From: a virus
Length of the DNA stretch: 22,273 nt
Virus record (IMG/VR): IMGVR_UViG_3300027987_000462
Span: 1-22,273 of that record
Direction: 5' to 3' (one strand)
The notes beneath the pieces are model-generated. The model was not told the DNA's origin, did not search any database, and was given only the letters and a program-made list of their open reading frames with translations. Of this stretch, positions 8,066 through 14,988 are shown piece by piece. Numbering within the stretch: position 1 is the first letter of the stretch; each line of letters opens with the position of its first letter. The translations under genes and the position numbers were made by a program.

Positions 8066-11000
8066 CCGTCACTGCGGTAGGCACGATCGCCGGTGCTCTG
8101 ATCGGATCTCGCTTCGGAAACGCCCAGCTCGGTGCGCAGATCGGCGCAAGCGTCGGCGCGCTCGCCGGCGATGCGCTCTTCCCGCCCGACCCGACGGTAA
8201 TCCGTGGGCCACAGATCGGCGATCTTCTGGACTCGGGAGCAGACTACGGCACCCCGATCCCGATCTCGTACGGCACCACGCGAATACCCGGACAGCTGAT
8301 CTGGGCACAGACGCGCGTGATCGAGACGGAGACGGAGTCCGGCGGCAAGGGCAGCAGCGAGCCGACCACCATCAGTCGATTCGAGACTGCGTTCGCCGAC
8401 GTCGCATACTCCTTCGGCGAGGGCCCAGCAGACGACATTCTCCAGCTGTACCTGAACGGTCAGCTCGTGTTCGACAAGACGCCGGGCCCGATCACGATGG
8501 ACATCGGGATCACGTTCCGCTTCTACCCTGGCGACGAGGAGCAGCTCCCTGATCCTCTGATCGAGTCGGTCGAGGGTGTAGGACGCACGCCGGCCTACCG
8601 CGGCCAGGTCATCGTGGTGATCCCAAACCTCGAGCTGACGCGATTCGGAAATACTGTTCCCAAGCTGGTGGAGGCTCTGATCGCGAAGGCGTCCACGCCT
8701 GCGACGGCTTCGCTGAGCCTTACCCGCATTTCCTCATTCGGTGCTCAGGACGATGAAAGATACCCAGACTTCCTGCGGGGTTTCATCTACTCGAGCGGAA
8801 CCGACGGCGTCAACTACTACATCGCACGCTTCCGCCTCTCAGATCTGGTCGAGGACAGGTTCGTCACGTTCGCAGGGCTGACGGCGGTCGAGATTCGCGC
8901 CGTGCTTCCGACTGGTGAGCTCTTCGTAGAGCACTCTCCGTCCTATCGGATCGTGGATCCGGTCTCGTTCGTGACGCGATACTCGTTCCCGCGGTCTGGA
9001 ACGGGCACGTTCTCCACCACGACGTTCGGACTGATGGGCAGCGGCGGTCGGGCGGATGTAATGTCTGCCGTCGGCCCTAAGGGACTCGTCCAGTTCATCA
9101 TGGTGACCTCGTCCGTAGCATCGACGAAGATCGGACTGCTGCGCTTCGGTCTCGAGGAGAAGCCCCTATTCGGAGACGTGCAGGAGCTATCCTACCTGTT
9201 CATCGCGACGCTGCCTGCTGGCATCTCTACGTTCGGTTGCTGTGCTGGTTTCCCGGCTGCGGGCCTCTCGTTCGGGTACGTGTTGGCCGGCAGCCTGACC
9301 ACGGGCGTCTACCTCGTCAAGCTGACGGTGTCTGCGATCGCGCAATACTTTGCCGATCTCGATCTGACGACAGGCGTGATCGTCAACTCCTTCTCGAACG
9401 TCGCTCCCGGTGACATCGTCTCCGGGGAAACGACCTTCACCAGGATTCGCGGTCTCACCTTCGACGAGACCGATGGCAACGTGATCCTGGGCGTCGGATA
9501 CGCTGGAGATCAGAGCAAGGACTATCTGGTCAAGCTGTCCACGAACGACGGCTCAATCATATGGGTCACGAAGGTGTCGGCGGTTCCGCCGATCGCCATG
9601 CAGAATCACTCGCGCTTGCAGAATGGCACCTATGGCGTACTGGGCGCCGCGTCATTCCAGAGCTACGTGATCGACACGACGACGGGGGACTTCCTCGAGC
9701 AGCGGACCATCGGAGGCGTCAACTTCACGTCGCAGTTCTACGATTCTAGGACTGCTCTCGTATACGGAAGCACTCCTCTCCAGGCTCACTCCTTCTTCCG
9801 TCGCTCTGGAGATGGCGAGCTTCTCTCTGACGTGGTGACGGATCTGTGCCTTCGCGCCGGACTCGACGCTTCCGAGATCGACGTCAGCCAGCTCACGGAC
9901 ACGGTCCGAGGTCTGGCCATCGCGCGTCAGACCTCGGTGAGGTCTGTGCTCGAGATCTTGCAGGGGGCCTACTTCTTCGACTCGATCGAGACCGACTACA
10001 AGCTGAAGCACGTGAAGCGCGGCGCAGCGTCGGTGGCCACGATTCCTGAAGACGATCTCGCAGATGTGGACGGATCCAACGTCCTGCCGGAGAGCAGAGA
10101 GCAGGAAGCCGACCTGCCCAAGCGGCTCTTCCTGCGCTACCTGGACGCCGACAAGCAGCAGATCCCCAACACGGCCCAGTCTCAGCGCATCGGTCTACCA
10201 AACCGAGCGTCGGTGACGACCCGATCCGAGATCACTGTGGACATCCCCCTGGTGCTCACGGCGCAGGAAGCGAAGCGGATCACCGAGCGCCGACTATACG
10301 CTGCGTATGTGGGCCGAGTGAGCTTCGCGGCTCGCACGCCATGGAAGTACCTGGCGCTCGACCCATCGGACGTCGTGACCATCAACATGGCTACGGTCAG
10401 CCGGCTCGTGCGGATCCGTCAGCTGTCAGTGGGGAGTCCCGGATTCGCCCTCGAGATGGGTCTCGCTCAGGAAGATGCGCCCGTCTACACCAGCGGCGCC
10501 CTGGCCGACGCCGGAGACGGGGCTCCGTCCCAGACCTTCGCCTACCAGGGCGCGAGCAAGCTCTTCGTGCTGGACATCCCCCTCCTACGCAATGGCGACG
10601 AAGCGGGTCCGGCGTCGTCTCTGCGGTACTACGCGGGCAGCTTCTTCCAGGACGGCATCAACTGGCCTGGCATGACGGTCTTCCAGTCTGTCGACGACCA
10701 GGTCGGCACACCGATCGTCTCGATCCTGTCGCGTTCGATCTGGGGCTCTGCGGTGACGGCGCTTGCTGCGCCTGCCTCGCCTTTCCGGACGGACGACGTC
10801 AACTCCGTGACCGTATCTATCGCTGTAGGCTCCGACGATCTGGCAAGCGCAACGCAGGACGATCTCTACAACGGAGCAAACGTCGCGCTCCTGGGCGAAG
10901 AGATCATCCAGTTCGGGGACATCACCGACAACGGCGATGGAAGCTTCACGCTGTCGCGTCTGCTGCGTGCCCGTCGCGGTACGGACCCCTTCGTCGGAAT

Positions 11001-11502
11001 CCACGCGGCCGGTGACCTGTTCCTTGTGCTCACAACGTCCACGGTCAAGCTGGGACTGACCCAGATTCCCGATCTCGGTCGCTCTTTGTTCTTCCGCGGG
11101 GTGACGCGAGGCACGGTTCCGATCCGGACTCCGGCCGAGGTCTTCGTGCTGGAGGGACGCGACCTGAAGCCGTATGCCCCGGTCTTCCCGACCCGAGCCG
11201 ACAACACGCCTTCCTCTGGAGACATCACGCTGGGTTGGACGCGCCGCAGCCGCCTTGGAGGCGGCAGCCTCAGCGTTTCGCCGCAGCTTGCCGAGGCAAC
11301 CGAGGCGTATGAGGTGGACATCCTCTCCGGAGCTGGCGGCACCCTGAAGCGCACGCTCACCGCGACCACCAACTCGGTCGTCTACACGGCCGCCAACATT
11401 TCTACGGACTTCGGTTCGACGCCGTCGCCACTCTACTTCCGGGTGTACCAGATCAGCGCTGTGGTCGGTCGCGGCTTCGCCTCGGAAGAGTTCGCGCTAT
11501 AG
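8053..11502 (+). CDS. Large tail tip hub / host-specificity protein (GTA g15 'megatron'-like)
   Basis: 1149 residues, the expected last member of the tail-tip block. The TTG at 8053 lies in the end of the peptidase gene with GGGGG seven bases upstream; no better start occurs nearby. Domains: a Gly-rich hydrophobic segment (about 5-45) like lambda gpI-type N-termini; a conserved hub segment with YGTPIPISYGTTRIPGQLIW (about 74-93) and TPAYRGQVIVVIPNLELTRF; an insert at about 220-582 that looks like a beta-propeller; the hub core with LLSDVVTDLCLRAGLDASEI and then a block typical of the Phage_tail_3 domain (about 587-720); and a C-terminal fibronectin-like domain (about 1055-1149). I see no TIM-barrel domain of the kind found in the gene transfer agent protein. 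It probably contacts the receptor and guides membrane penetration. Confidence 0.88.
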   Translation: MGRVAVTAVGTIAGALIGSRFGNAQLGAQIGASVGALAGDALFPPDPTVIRGPQIGDLLDSGADYGTPIPISYGTTRIPGQLIWAQTRVIETETESGGKGSSEPTTISRFETAFADVAYSFGEGPADDILQLYLNGQLVFDKTPGPITMDIGITFRFYPGDEEQLPDPLIESVEGVGRTPAYRGQVIVVIPNLELTRFGNTVPKLVEALIAKASTPATASLSLTRISSFGAQDDERYPDFLRGFIYSSGTDGVNYYIARFRLSDLVEDRFVTFAGLTAVEIRAVLPTGELFVEHSPSYRIVDPVSFVTRYSFPRSGTGTFSTTTFGLMGSGGRADVMSAVGPKGLVQFIMVTSSVASTKIGLLRFGLEEKPLFGDVQELSYLFIATLPAGISTFGCCAGFPAAGLSFGYVLAGSLTTGVYLVKLTVSAIAQYFADLDLTTGVIVNSFSNVAPGDIVSGETTFTRIRGLTFDETDGNVILGVGYAGDQSKDYLVKLSTNDGSIIWVTKVSAVPPIAMQNHSRLQNGTYGVLGAASFQSYVIDTTTGDFLEQRTIGGVNFTSQFYDSRTALVYGSTPLQAHSFFRRSGDGELLSDVVTDLCLRAGLDASEIDVSQLTDTVRGLAIARQTSVRSVLEILQGAYFFDSIETDYKLKHVKRGAASVATIPEDDLADVDGSNVLPESREQEADLPKRLFLRYLDADKQQIPNTAQSQRIGLPNRASVTTRSEITVDIPLVLTAQEAKRITERRLYAAYVGRVSFAARTPWKYLALDPSDVVTINMATVSRLVRIRQLSVGSPGFALEMGLAQEDAPVYTSGALADAGDGAPSQTFAYQGASKLFVLDIPLLRNGDEAGPASSLRYYAGSFFQDGINWPGMTVFQSVDDQVGTPIVSILSRSIWGSAVTALAAPASPFRTDDVNSVTVSIAVGSDDLASATQDDLYNGANVALLGEEIIQFGDITDNGDGSFTLSRLLRARRGTDPFVGIHAAGDLFLVLTTSTVKLGLTQIPDLGRSLFFRGVTRGTVPIRTPAEVFVLEGRDLKPYAPVFPTRADNTPSSGDITLGWTRRSRLGGGSLSVSPQLAEATEAYEVDILSGAGGTLKRTLTATTNSVVYTAANISTDFGSTPSPLYFRVYQISAVVGRGFASEEFAL

Positions 11503-11514
11503 GAGCTTCCCCGG

Positions 11515-11898
11515 ATGGCCACGAACAACTTGCAGTTCCCGGAGATCGCGACCAGCCAGGCGAGCCCCGAGGTAACCCATAACGACGCCCTGCAAGCGAT
11601 CGACGACAACTTGACCAAGTACCTCGACGTCGATTGCAGCGCCGGAGGCACCATCTCGGTCACCGCCGCGAACTTCCGCGCCCAGCGCGTGCTTCGCCTC
11701 ACGGGCTCGCCTGCGGGCAGTTTTACGCTCGAGGTGCCACTCGTCCAGCGGGAGTTCGCAGTTCTCAACGAGAGCGGCCAGCAGGCCACAGTCCAGCAGA
11801 CGAGTACCCCAGGTAACACCGTGACCGTGGCCAACACCGTCTACTCCGTTCTGTACGCCACCGCTGGCACGTCCAAGGACATCTTCAAGGCAGCCTAG
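11515..11898 (+). CDS. Small tail appendage protein with DUF2793-like N-terminus
   Basis: 127 residues. ATG 11515 is preceded by AGGAG (11501-11505) with nine-base spacing. The N-terminus FPEIATSQASPEVTHNDALQ (about residues 8-27) resembles the DUF2793 element often seen at the start of phage tail fibre-like proteins ('QA.k.vThNeAl..ld'). The rest is predicted beta-sandwich, with the recurring block FRAQRVLRLTGSPAGSFTLE and LNESGQQATVQQT, a pattern of small virion knob or fibre domains. It has no signal peptide or membrane segment. It follows the tip protein directly, so a minor tail or adhesion role is inferred; the receptor or partner is unknown. Confidence 0.68.
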   Translation: MATNNLQFPEIATSQASPEVTHNDALQAIDDNLTKYLDVDCSAGGTISVTAANFRAQRVLRLTGSPAGSFTLEVPLVQREFAVLNESGQQATVQQTSTPGNTVTVANTVYSVLYATAGTSKDIFKAA

Positions 11899-11930
11899 AG
11901 GCCGCATTCCAATCCGAGGCGAGGACATCC

Positions 11931-12170
11931 ATGCCTGTACTTAGCAACGCGAAGCGCCAGCGGCTACGCACTCTGCTTCGAGACGCGTTCCCCAATGTCT
12001 CTTGGACGCGAGCCGAGGCCGACGCCGCTCACCAGTCGATCGAGGACCTGCTCGACAACTCTGCGAGTGCGTTCGGATCGGCCATCGAGGGTGCGGTCCC
12101 CGGGAAGTTCAACGCCGCGCAGAAGACCAAGATCTCCGAGAGCGTCCTGGCGCTGAGGTTGGAGTCATGA
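11931..12170 (+). CDS. Small conserved-looking phage protein, function unknown
   Basis: 79-residue, probably all-helical protein that I do not recognise. ATG 11931 has GAGG/GAGGA purines at 11916-11926 upstream. The composition is soluble and mixed-charge, with helices around residues 6-18 (NAKRQRLRTLLRDAF) and 25-45 (RAEADAAHQSIEDLLDNSAS). Its stop overlaps the next ATG as ATGA, so both are probably translated together. A cytosolic accessory or small chaperone role for the neighbouring structural proteins is possible. The coding call rests on spacing, ribosome binding site and tight packing. Confidence 0.7.
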   Translation: MPVLSNAKRQRLRTLLRDAFPNVSWTRAEADAAHQSIEDLLDNSASAFGSAIEGAVPGKFNAAQKTKISESVLALRLES

Positions 12171-12667
12171 GTCTGCGACACATTCCCCTGGTCGGACGCG
12201 GTGCCCGACCCAAGGACAGCGAGCTGGTGCGGTTCGCGATCGGCTCCTCGATCGGGATGACCCAGAGAGAGAAGTTGTACGTGGTCTTCGAGGACCCGGT
12301 CCAGAACGTGGTCTCTGGGCTCCACTTCTCGTTCCGGGTGCCGCTCGATTACTCCTCTGGGGGGTCGCTCAAGTGGCTCTGGACCATCTTCGCGGGGACC
12401 GGCCTGGCCGGCTGGGCCTCGAGGTACGACGTGACCGGAGACGGCTCCCCCTCGAACCAGGCCTTCGGGGCGCCCGTGGCTCCCGCGGGCGTGACGCTCC
12501 CCGCCAGCCTGACCTGGGAGGAGACCTCGCACGCGATTCCGGGCACCCTCGCACCCGCGGGCCTCGTGAACGTCGACCTCTACCGCAATAGCCTGGTCGA
12601 CACGCACGCCAACGGCTTGATCGTGGACCCCGACACCTTCGCCTTCGAGTACGACGACGGTGCGTGA
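12167..12667 (+). CDS. Putative minor virion protein (beta-rich)
   Basis: 166 residues from ATG 12167, which overlaps the previous stop and has AGGTTGGAG at 12156-12164. The same frame stays open further left, but that extension lies inside the upstream gene. The protein contains EKLYVVFEDPVQNVVSGLHF, a turn-rich middle (WASRYDVTGDGSPSNQAFGA) and a final ANGLIVDPDTFAFEYDDGA, suggesting a beta-sandwich. It is not assigned to a named family. Its place among appendage genes and lack of any signal peptide suggest a virion component. Confidence 0.7.
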   Translation: MSLRHIPLVGRGARPKDSELVRFAIGSSIGMTQREKLYVVFEDPVQNVVSGLHFSFRVPLDYSSGGSLKWLWTIFAGTGLAGWASRYDVTGDGSPSNQAFGAPVAPAGVTLPASLTWEETSHAIPGTLAPAGLVNVDLYRNSLVDTHANGLIVDPDTFAFEYDDGA

Positions 12668-13357
12668 GTGGCATCACCCGAATTCGACCCGAGCTCCGAC
12701 TACGAGGTAGCGAGCACATCGGGGGCGGGCACCTTCGCCGTAAACGTTCCGGCATCGGTCGGCGACGGCGACCTGCTGATGGCCGTCCTGATCTCGAACG
12801 GATCGGACGAGGGCAACAACTCGCTGCCGGCGGCCTTCGGCACCCCCGTCCAGTCAGACGACCAGGGCTCATCCAACGCTGCGGAGATCGCCATTGGGCT
12901 CAAGATCGCGAGCTCCGAGCCCGCGAGCTACACGTTCACGAACGCAGACGGGGGTAAGGCGGTCGGCCTGATTGCTAGGATCACCGGCCACCACGCTACT
13001 GCCTACCTGGACGCGTCTGGCAAGAATACCGGGAGCGGCACTACGCCCCAGTCGCCCGCCGTTACGGCCACGGTCGCGGATACCTTGCGCATCCGGATCA
13101 CGACGGAGCGTCAGGCTCAAGACGTATCCTCCTTCCCGGAGAGCAATGATCAGATCGACGAGCACTCGGCGGCAGGGAACCGGTGCGGGATCGGCATCTG
13201 CACCGCGCCCCAGGCATCGGCCGGATCGACGGGCACCGCCGATTGGACGCTCGACTCCAGCGAGAACTGGGCGGCCTTCACAATCGTAATCGCACCTCCT
13301 AGCGCGGCGGGAGAGGTCTACGTGCCGCAGTTCCACTACATGAGGAGGGCTGCCTAG
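12668..13357 (+). CDS. Putative lectin-like minor structural protein
   Basis: 229 residues, starting at GTG 12668 immediately after the previous TGA, so re-initiation is likely. Alternating small and hydrophobic residues dominate. The string SVGDGDLLMAVLISNGSDEG (about 31-50), the later SSEPASYTFTN, and a terminal NWAAFTIVIAPPSAAGEVYV are typical of a jelly-roll or concanavalin-like phage surface domain, in which 'GDLLva.i' and 'W....i.i' form the core strands. Cys172 and Cys177 form a close pair (RCGIGIC). The C-terminus ends PQFHYMRRAA, where AGGAGG doubles as the ribosome binding site of the next gene. A role in tail surface decoration or carbohydrate binding is inferred. Confidence 0.68.
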   Translation: MASPEFDPSSDYEVASTSGAGTFAVNVPASVGDGDLLMAVLISNGSDEGNNSLPAAFGTPVQSDDQGSSNAAEIAIGLKIASSEPASYTFTNADGGKAVGLIARITGHHATAYLDASGKNTGSGTTPQSPAVTATVADTLRIRITTERQAQDVSSFPESNDQIDEHSAAGNRCGIGICTAPQASAGSTGTADWTLDSSENWAAFTIVIAPPSAAGEVYVPQFHYMRRAA

Positions 13358-13825
13358 ATGCCCGCGGTCTACTCTCTTCCGATTTCTGCGGTCGCCGTGA
13401 CTGCTGTGCAGGACATCCTGGAGATCCTGGCGCCGTCCGTGCGAAGCACACGTCTCCTTCGTGTCGTCATCGACCAGACGGGACTGACGGCTTCGGAGCT
13501 TCTCCGGGTCACGATCAAGCTCGTCACGGGCGCTCCCACGAGCGGCAGCGGTGGCGGCACAGTGACCCCGGTCCCTCCGAACAGCCTCTTCGGGAGCTCT
13601 GGACTCACGGTGGAGCGAAACAACACGACGCGGATCTCTGGGGGCACGCAGACGATCTACGCGGACAAGACGTTCAACGTTCTCGCGGGTTTCGATTGGG
13701 TAGCCTCACGGGACGAAGAGGCCCCCGAATCGCCTGGTGCTGCATACCACGTCATCGGGCTGGAGACCGCTCCCAGTGCATCCATGAATCTGTCCGGCTA
13801 CGCGCTGGTGGAGGTGTTCGGATGA
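13358..13825 (+). CDS. Conserved phage structural protein (head/tail surface type)
   Basis: 155 residues. ATG 13358 directly abuts the previous stop, with AGGAGG (13343-13348) nine bases upstream, the strongest ribosome binding site of this cluster and so perhaps abundant expression. The pattern ISAVAVTAVQDILEILAPSV at the N-terminus, LLRVTIKLVTGAPTSGSGGG in the middle (about 49-68) and TPVPPNSLFGSSG belongs to a widespread, poorly characterised family in phage genomes, found near minor structural genes. Predicted beta-sandwich, no signal peptide. Function beyond a virion component cannot be given. Confidence 0.75.
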   Translation: MPAVYSLPISAVAVTAVQDILEILAPSVRSTRLLRVVIDQTGLTASELLRVTIKLVTGAPTSGSGGGTVTPVPPNSLFGSSGLTVERNNTTRISGGTQTIYADKTFNVLAGFDWVASRDEEAPESPGAAYHVIGLETAPSASMNLSGYALVEVFG

Positions 13826-14073
13826 GCCGCGGATACGGCTACGACACGGACTGGGCGGATCGGAACGCGGCGCCTCGGCCCGGAGGAAATACGCCCGATC
13901 GCGTTCAGGCTCTGAAGGACGAACGCGATGGACTTCGGACCAAGCTGGGAACGCTGAGCGTGAACTTGGAGCACGCCAGGAATTCCGTTCGGACCTTCGA
14001 GGGCGCGAAGTCCGACGCCGAGGAGCGCATCGCCGCGATCGAGTCGGTACTCGAGCGCGAAGGAAAGGGGTAG
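13822..14073 (+). CDS. Small coiled-coil protein A
   Basis: 83 residues from ATG 13822, which overlaps the previous stop (ATGA) and has GGTGGAGGT just upstream. The first 25 residues are polar and Gly/Tyr-rich (SRGYGYDTDWADRN). Residues about 27-80 form one charged helix with heptad leucines (VQALKDERDGLRTKLGTL, then EERIAAIESVLE). No cysteine, signal or membrane segment. The helix resembles that of the next gene product, suggesting an ancient tandem duplication. It could be a fibre-associated trimerisation or chaperone protein. Not assigned to a known family. Confidence 0.75.
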   Translation: MSRGYGYDTDWADRNAAPRPGGNTPDRVQALKDERDGLRTKLGTLSVNLEHARNSVRTFEGAKSDAEERIAAIESVLEREGKG

Positions 14074-14076
14074 ACG

Positions 14077-14259
14077 ATGGCCGGGCCGAGTGAGCAGGAA
14101 CAGCGCCTCGCGACGCTCAGGGATCGCGAGAAGATCCTCGAGCGAGACCGAGAAAAGCACGCTGGCTACGCCAAGCGCGCGGAGAAGCGGCTCGAGGAGA
14201 CCCGTGAGGAGATCGCGCAGGTCGAGGCTTCTCTCGAAGAGCCCGACGGGGGAGAGTGA
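14077..14259 (+). CDS. Small coiled-coil protein B
   Basis: 60-residue, almost wholly helical and highly charged protein, starting at ATG 14077, three bases after the preceding stop, with AGGAAAGGGG upstream. Heptad-like spacing runs through RLATLRDREKILERDREKHA and RLEETREEIAQVEASLEE. The C-terminal EEIAQVEASLEE matches the EERIAAIESVLE of the preceding protein closely, and the N-terminal R-L-x-x-L-R/K-D-x-E pattern also lines up. It is likely to form dimers or a heteromer with its neighbour. The role is unknown. Confidence 0.72.
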   Translation: MAGPSEQEQRLATLRDREKILERDREKHAGYAKRAEKRLEETREEIAQVEASLEEPDGGE

Positions 14260-14262
14260 TCC

Positions 14263-14949
14263 ATGCCGGCCACGAAGCACCGCATCACGAAGTACGGCAA
14301 GGCCCATATCAACATGCTCGGCGGGGAGGCCGGAGCCGATGCCTTCGAGACCGACTTCCTGACCGACACGATCAAGCTGGCTCTGACCACCAGCGCGCAC
14401 TCGCCCAATCTCGACACCCATGAGACCTTCGCAGACCTCACTAACGAGGTGAGCGGCGGCGGCTACCCCAGTGGTGGCGTGACGCTCGGCTCGAAGACCC
14501 TGGCCTACACCGCTGCCAACTCTTTCGGGACCACCTGGGCCGCGAGCACCGCCTACACGGTCGGTCAGATCGTGCGTCCGACGACCGGTAACGGCTTCCT
14601 CTATATGTGCGTGGTGGCGGGCACCTCGGCAGCCTCGGAGCCGACCTGGCCCACGACCCGACTCTCGCAGGTCACCGACAACACCGTCGTCTGGTGCAAC
14701 GTCGGGGCGGGCATCACGGTCATCGACGCAGCTGATCCCGTCTACAGCAGCGTTACCCTGACGGCACGACACGGACACTTCTACCGGGACAGCGGCGTGG
14801 CTTCGACCTCTCCACTTCTTTGGCTCGTGGAGTTCCTGGACGCCGATGGCGTCACGCCCGCAGACGTCTCTCCGAGCGCTGCGGACCTGACGGTCCAGTT
14901 CAATACCCTTGGCATCGCGAACCATTTCGTGCTGCCCGGAGTGGGGTGA
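14263..14949 (+). CDS. Putative tail appendage protein with inserted binding module
   Basis: 228 residues, ATG 14263, with GGGGGAGAG at 14248-14256 upstream. The frame is a widespread phage structural family recognised by HRITKYGKAHINMLG, LTDTIKLALTTSAHSPNLDT (about 34-53), HETFADLTNEVSGGGYPSGG (about 53-72) and a C-terminal half with strands such as LLWLVEFLDADG. Residues about 93-147 appear to be an inserted module with AYTVGQIVRPTTGNGFLYMC and VAGTSAASEPTWP ending in TVVWCNV. This module type recurs in phage tail proteins, looks like a small carbohydrate-binding fold, and has a relative in the hub gene at 6585. Host surface binding is inferred. Confidence 0.75.
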   Translation: MPATKHRITKYGKAHINMLGGEAGADAFETDFLTDTIKLALTTSAHSPNLDTHETFADLTNEVSGGGYPSGGVTLGSKTLAYTAANSFGTTWAASTAYTVGQIVRPTTGNGFLYMCVVAGTSAASEPTWPTTRLSQVTDNTVVWCNVGAGITVIDAADPVYSSVTLTARHGHFYRDSGVASTSPLLWLVEFLDADGVTPADVSPSAADLTVQFNTLGIANHFVLPGVG

Positions 14950-14988
14950 TCTGATCTAGGCGAGCTGCGTTCCGGGGGGTCCTGATCC

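Noticed and set aside
11899-11930. Promoter or terminator in the gap after the 11515 gene
   Set aside because: The 32-base gap contains only the ribosome binding site of the next gene, with no stem or T-run.
12002-12166. Leftward start extension for the 12167 gene
   Set aside because: It overlaps the small helical gene, and the ATGA junction with a ribosome binding site supports 12167.
13798-14925. 375-codon leftward open frame over the coiled-coil and appendage genes
   Set aside because: Composition is typical of GC-rich antisense frames. It crosses three well-placed rightward genes and shows no domain.
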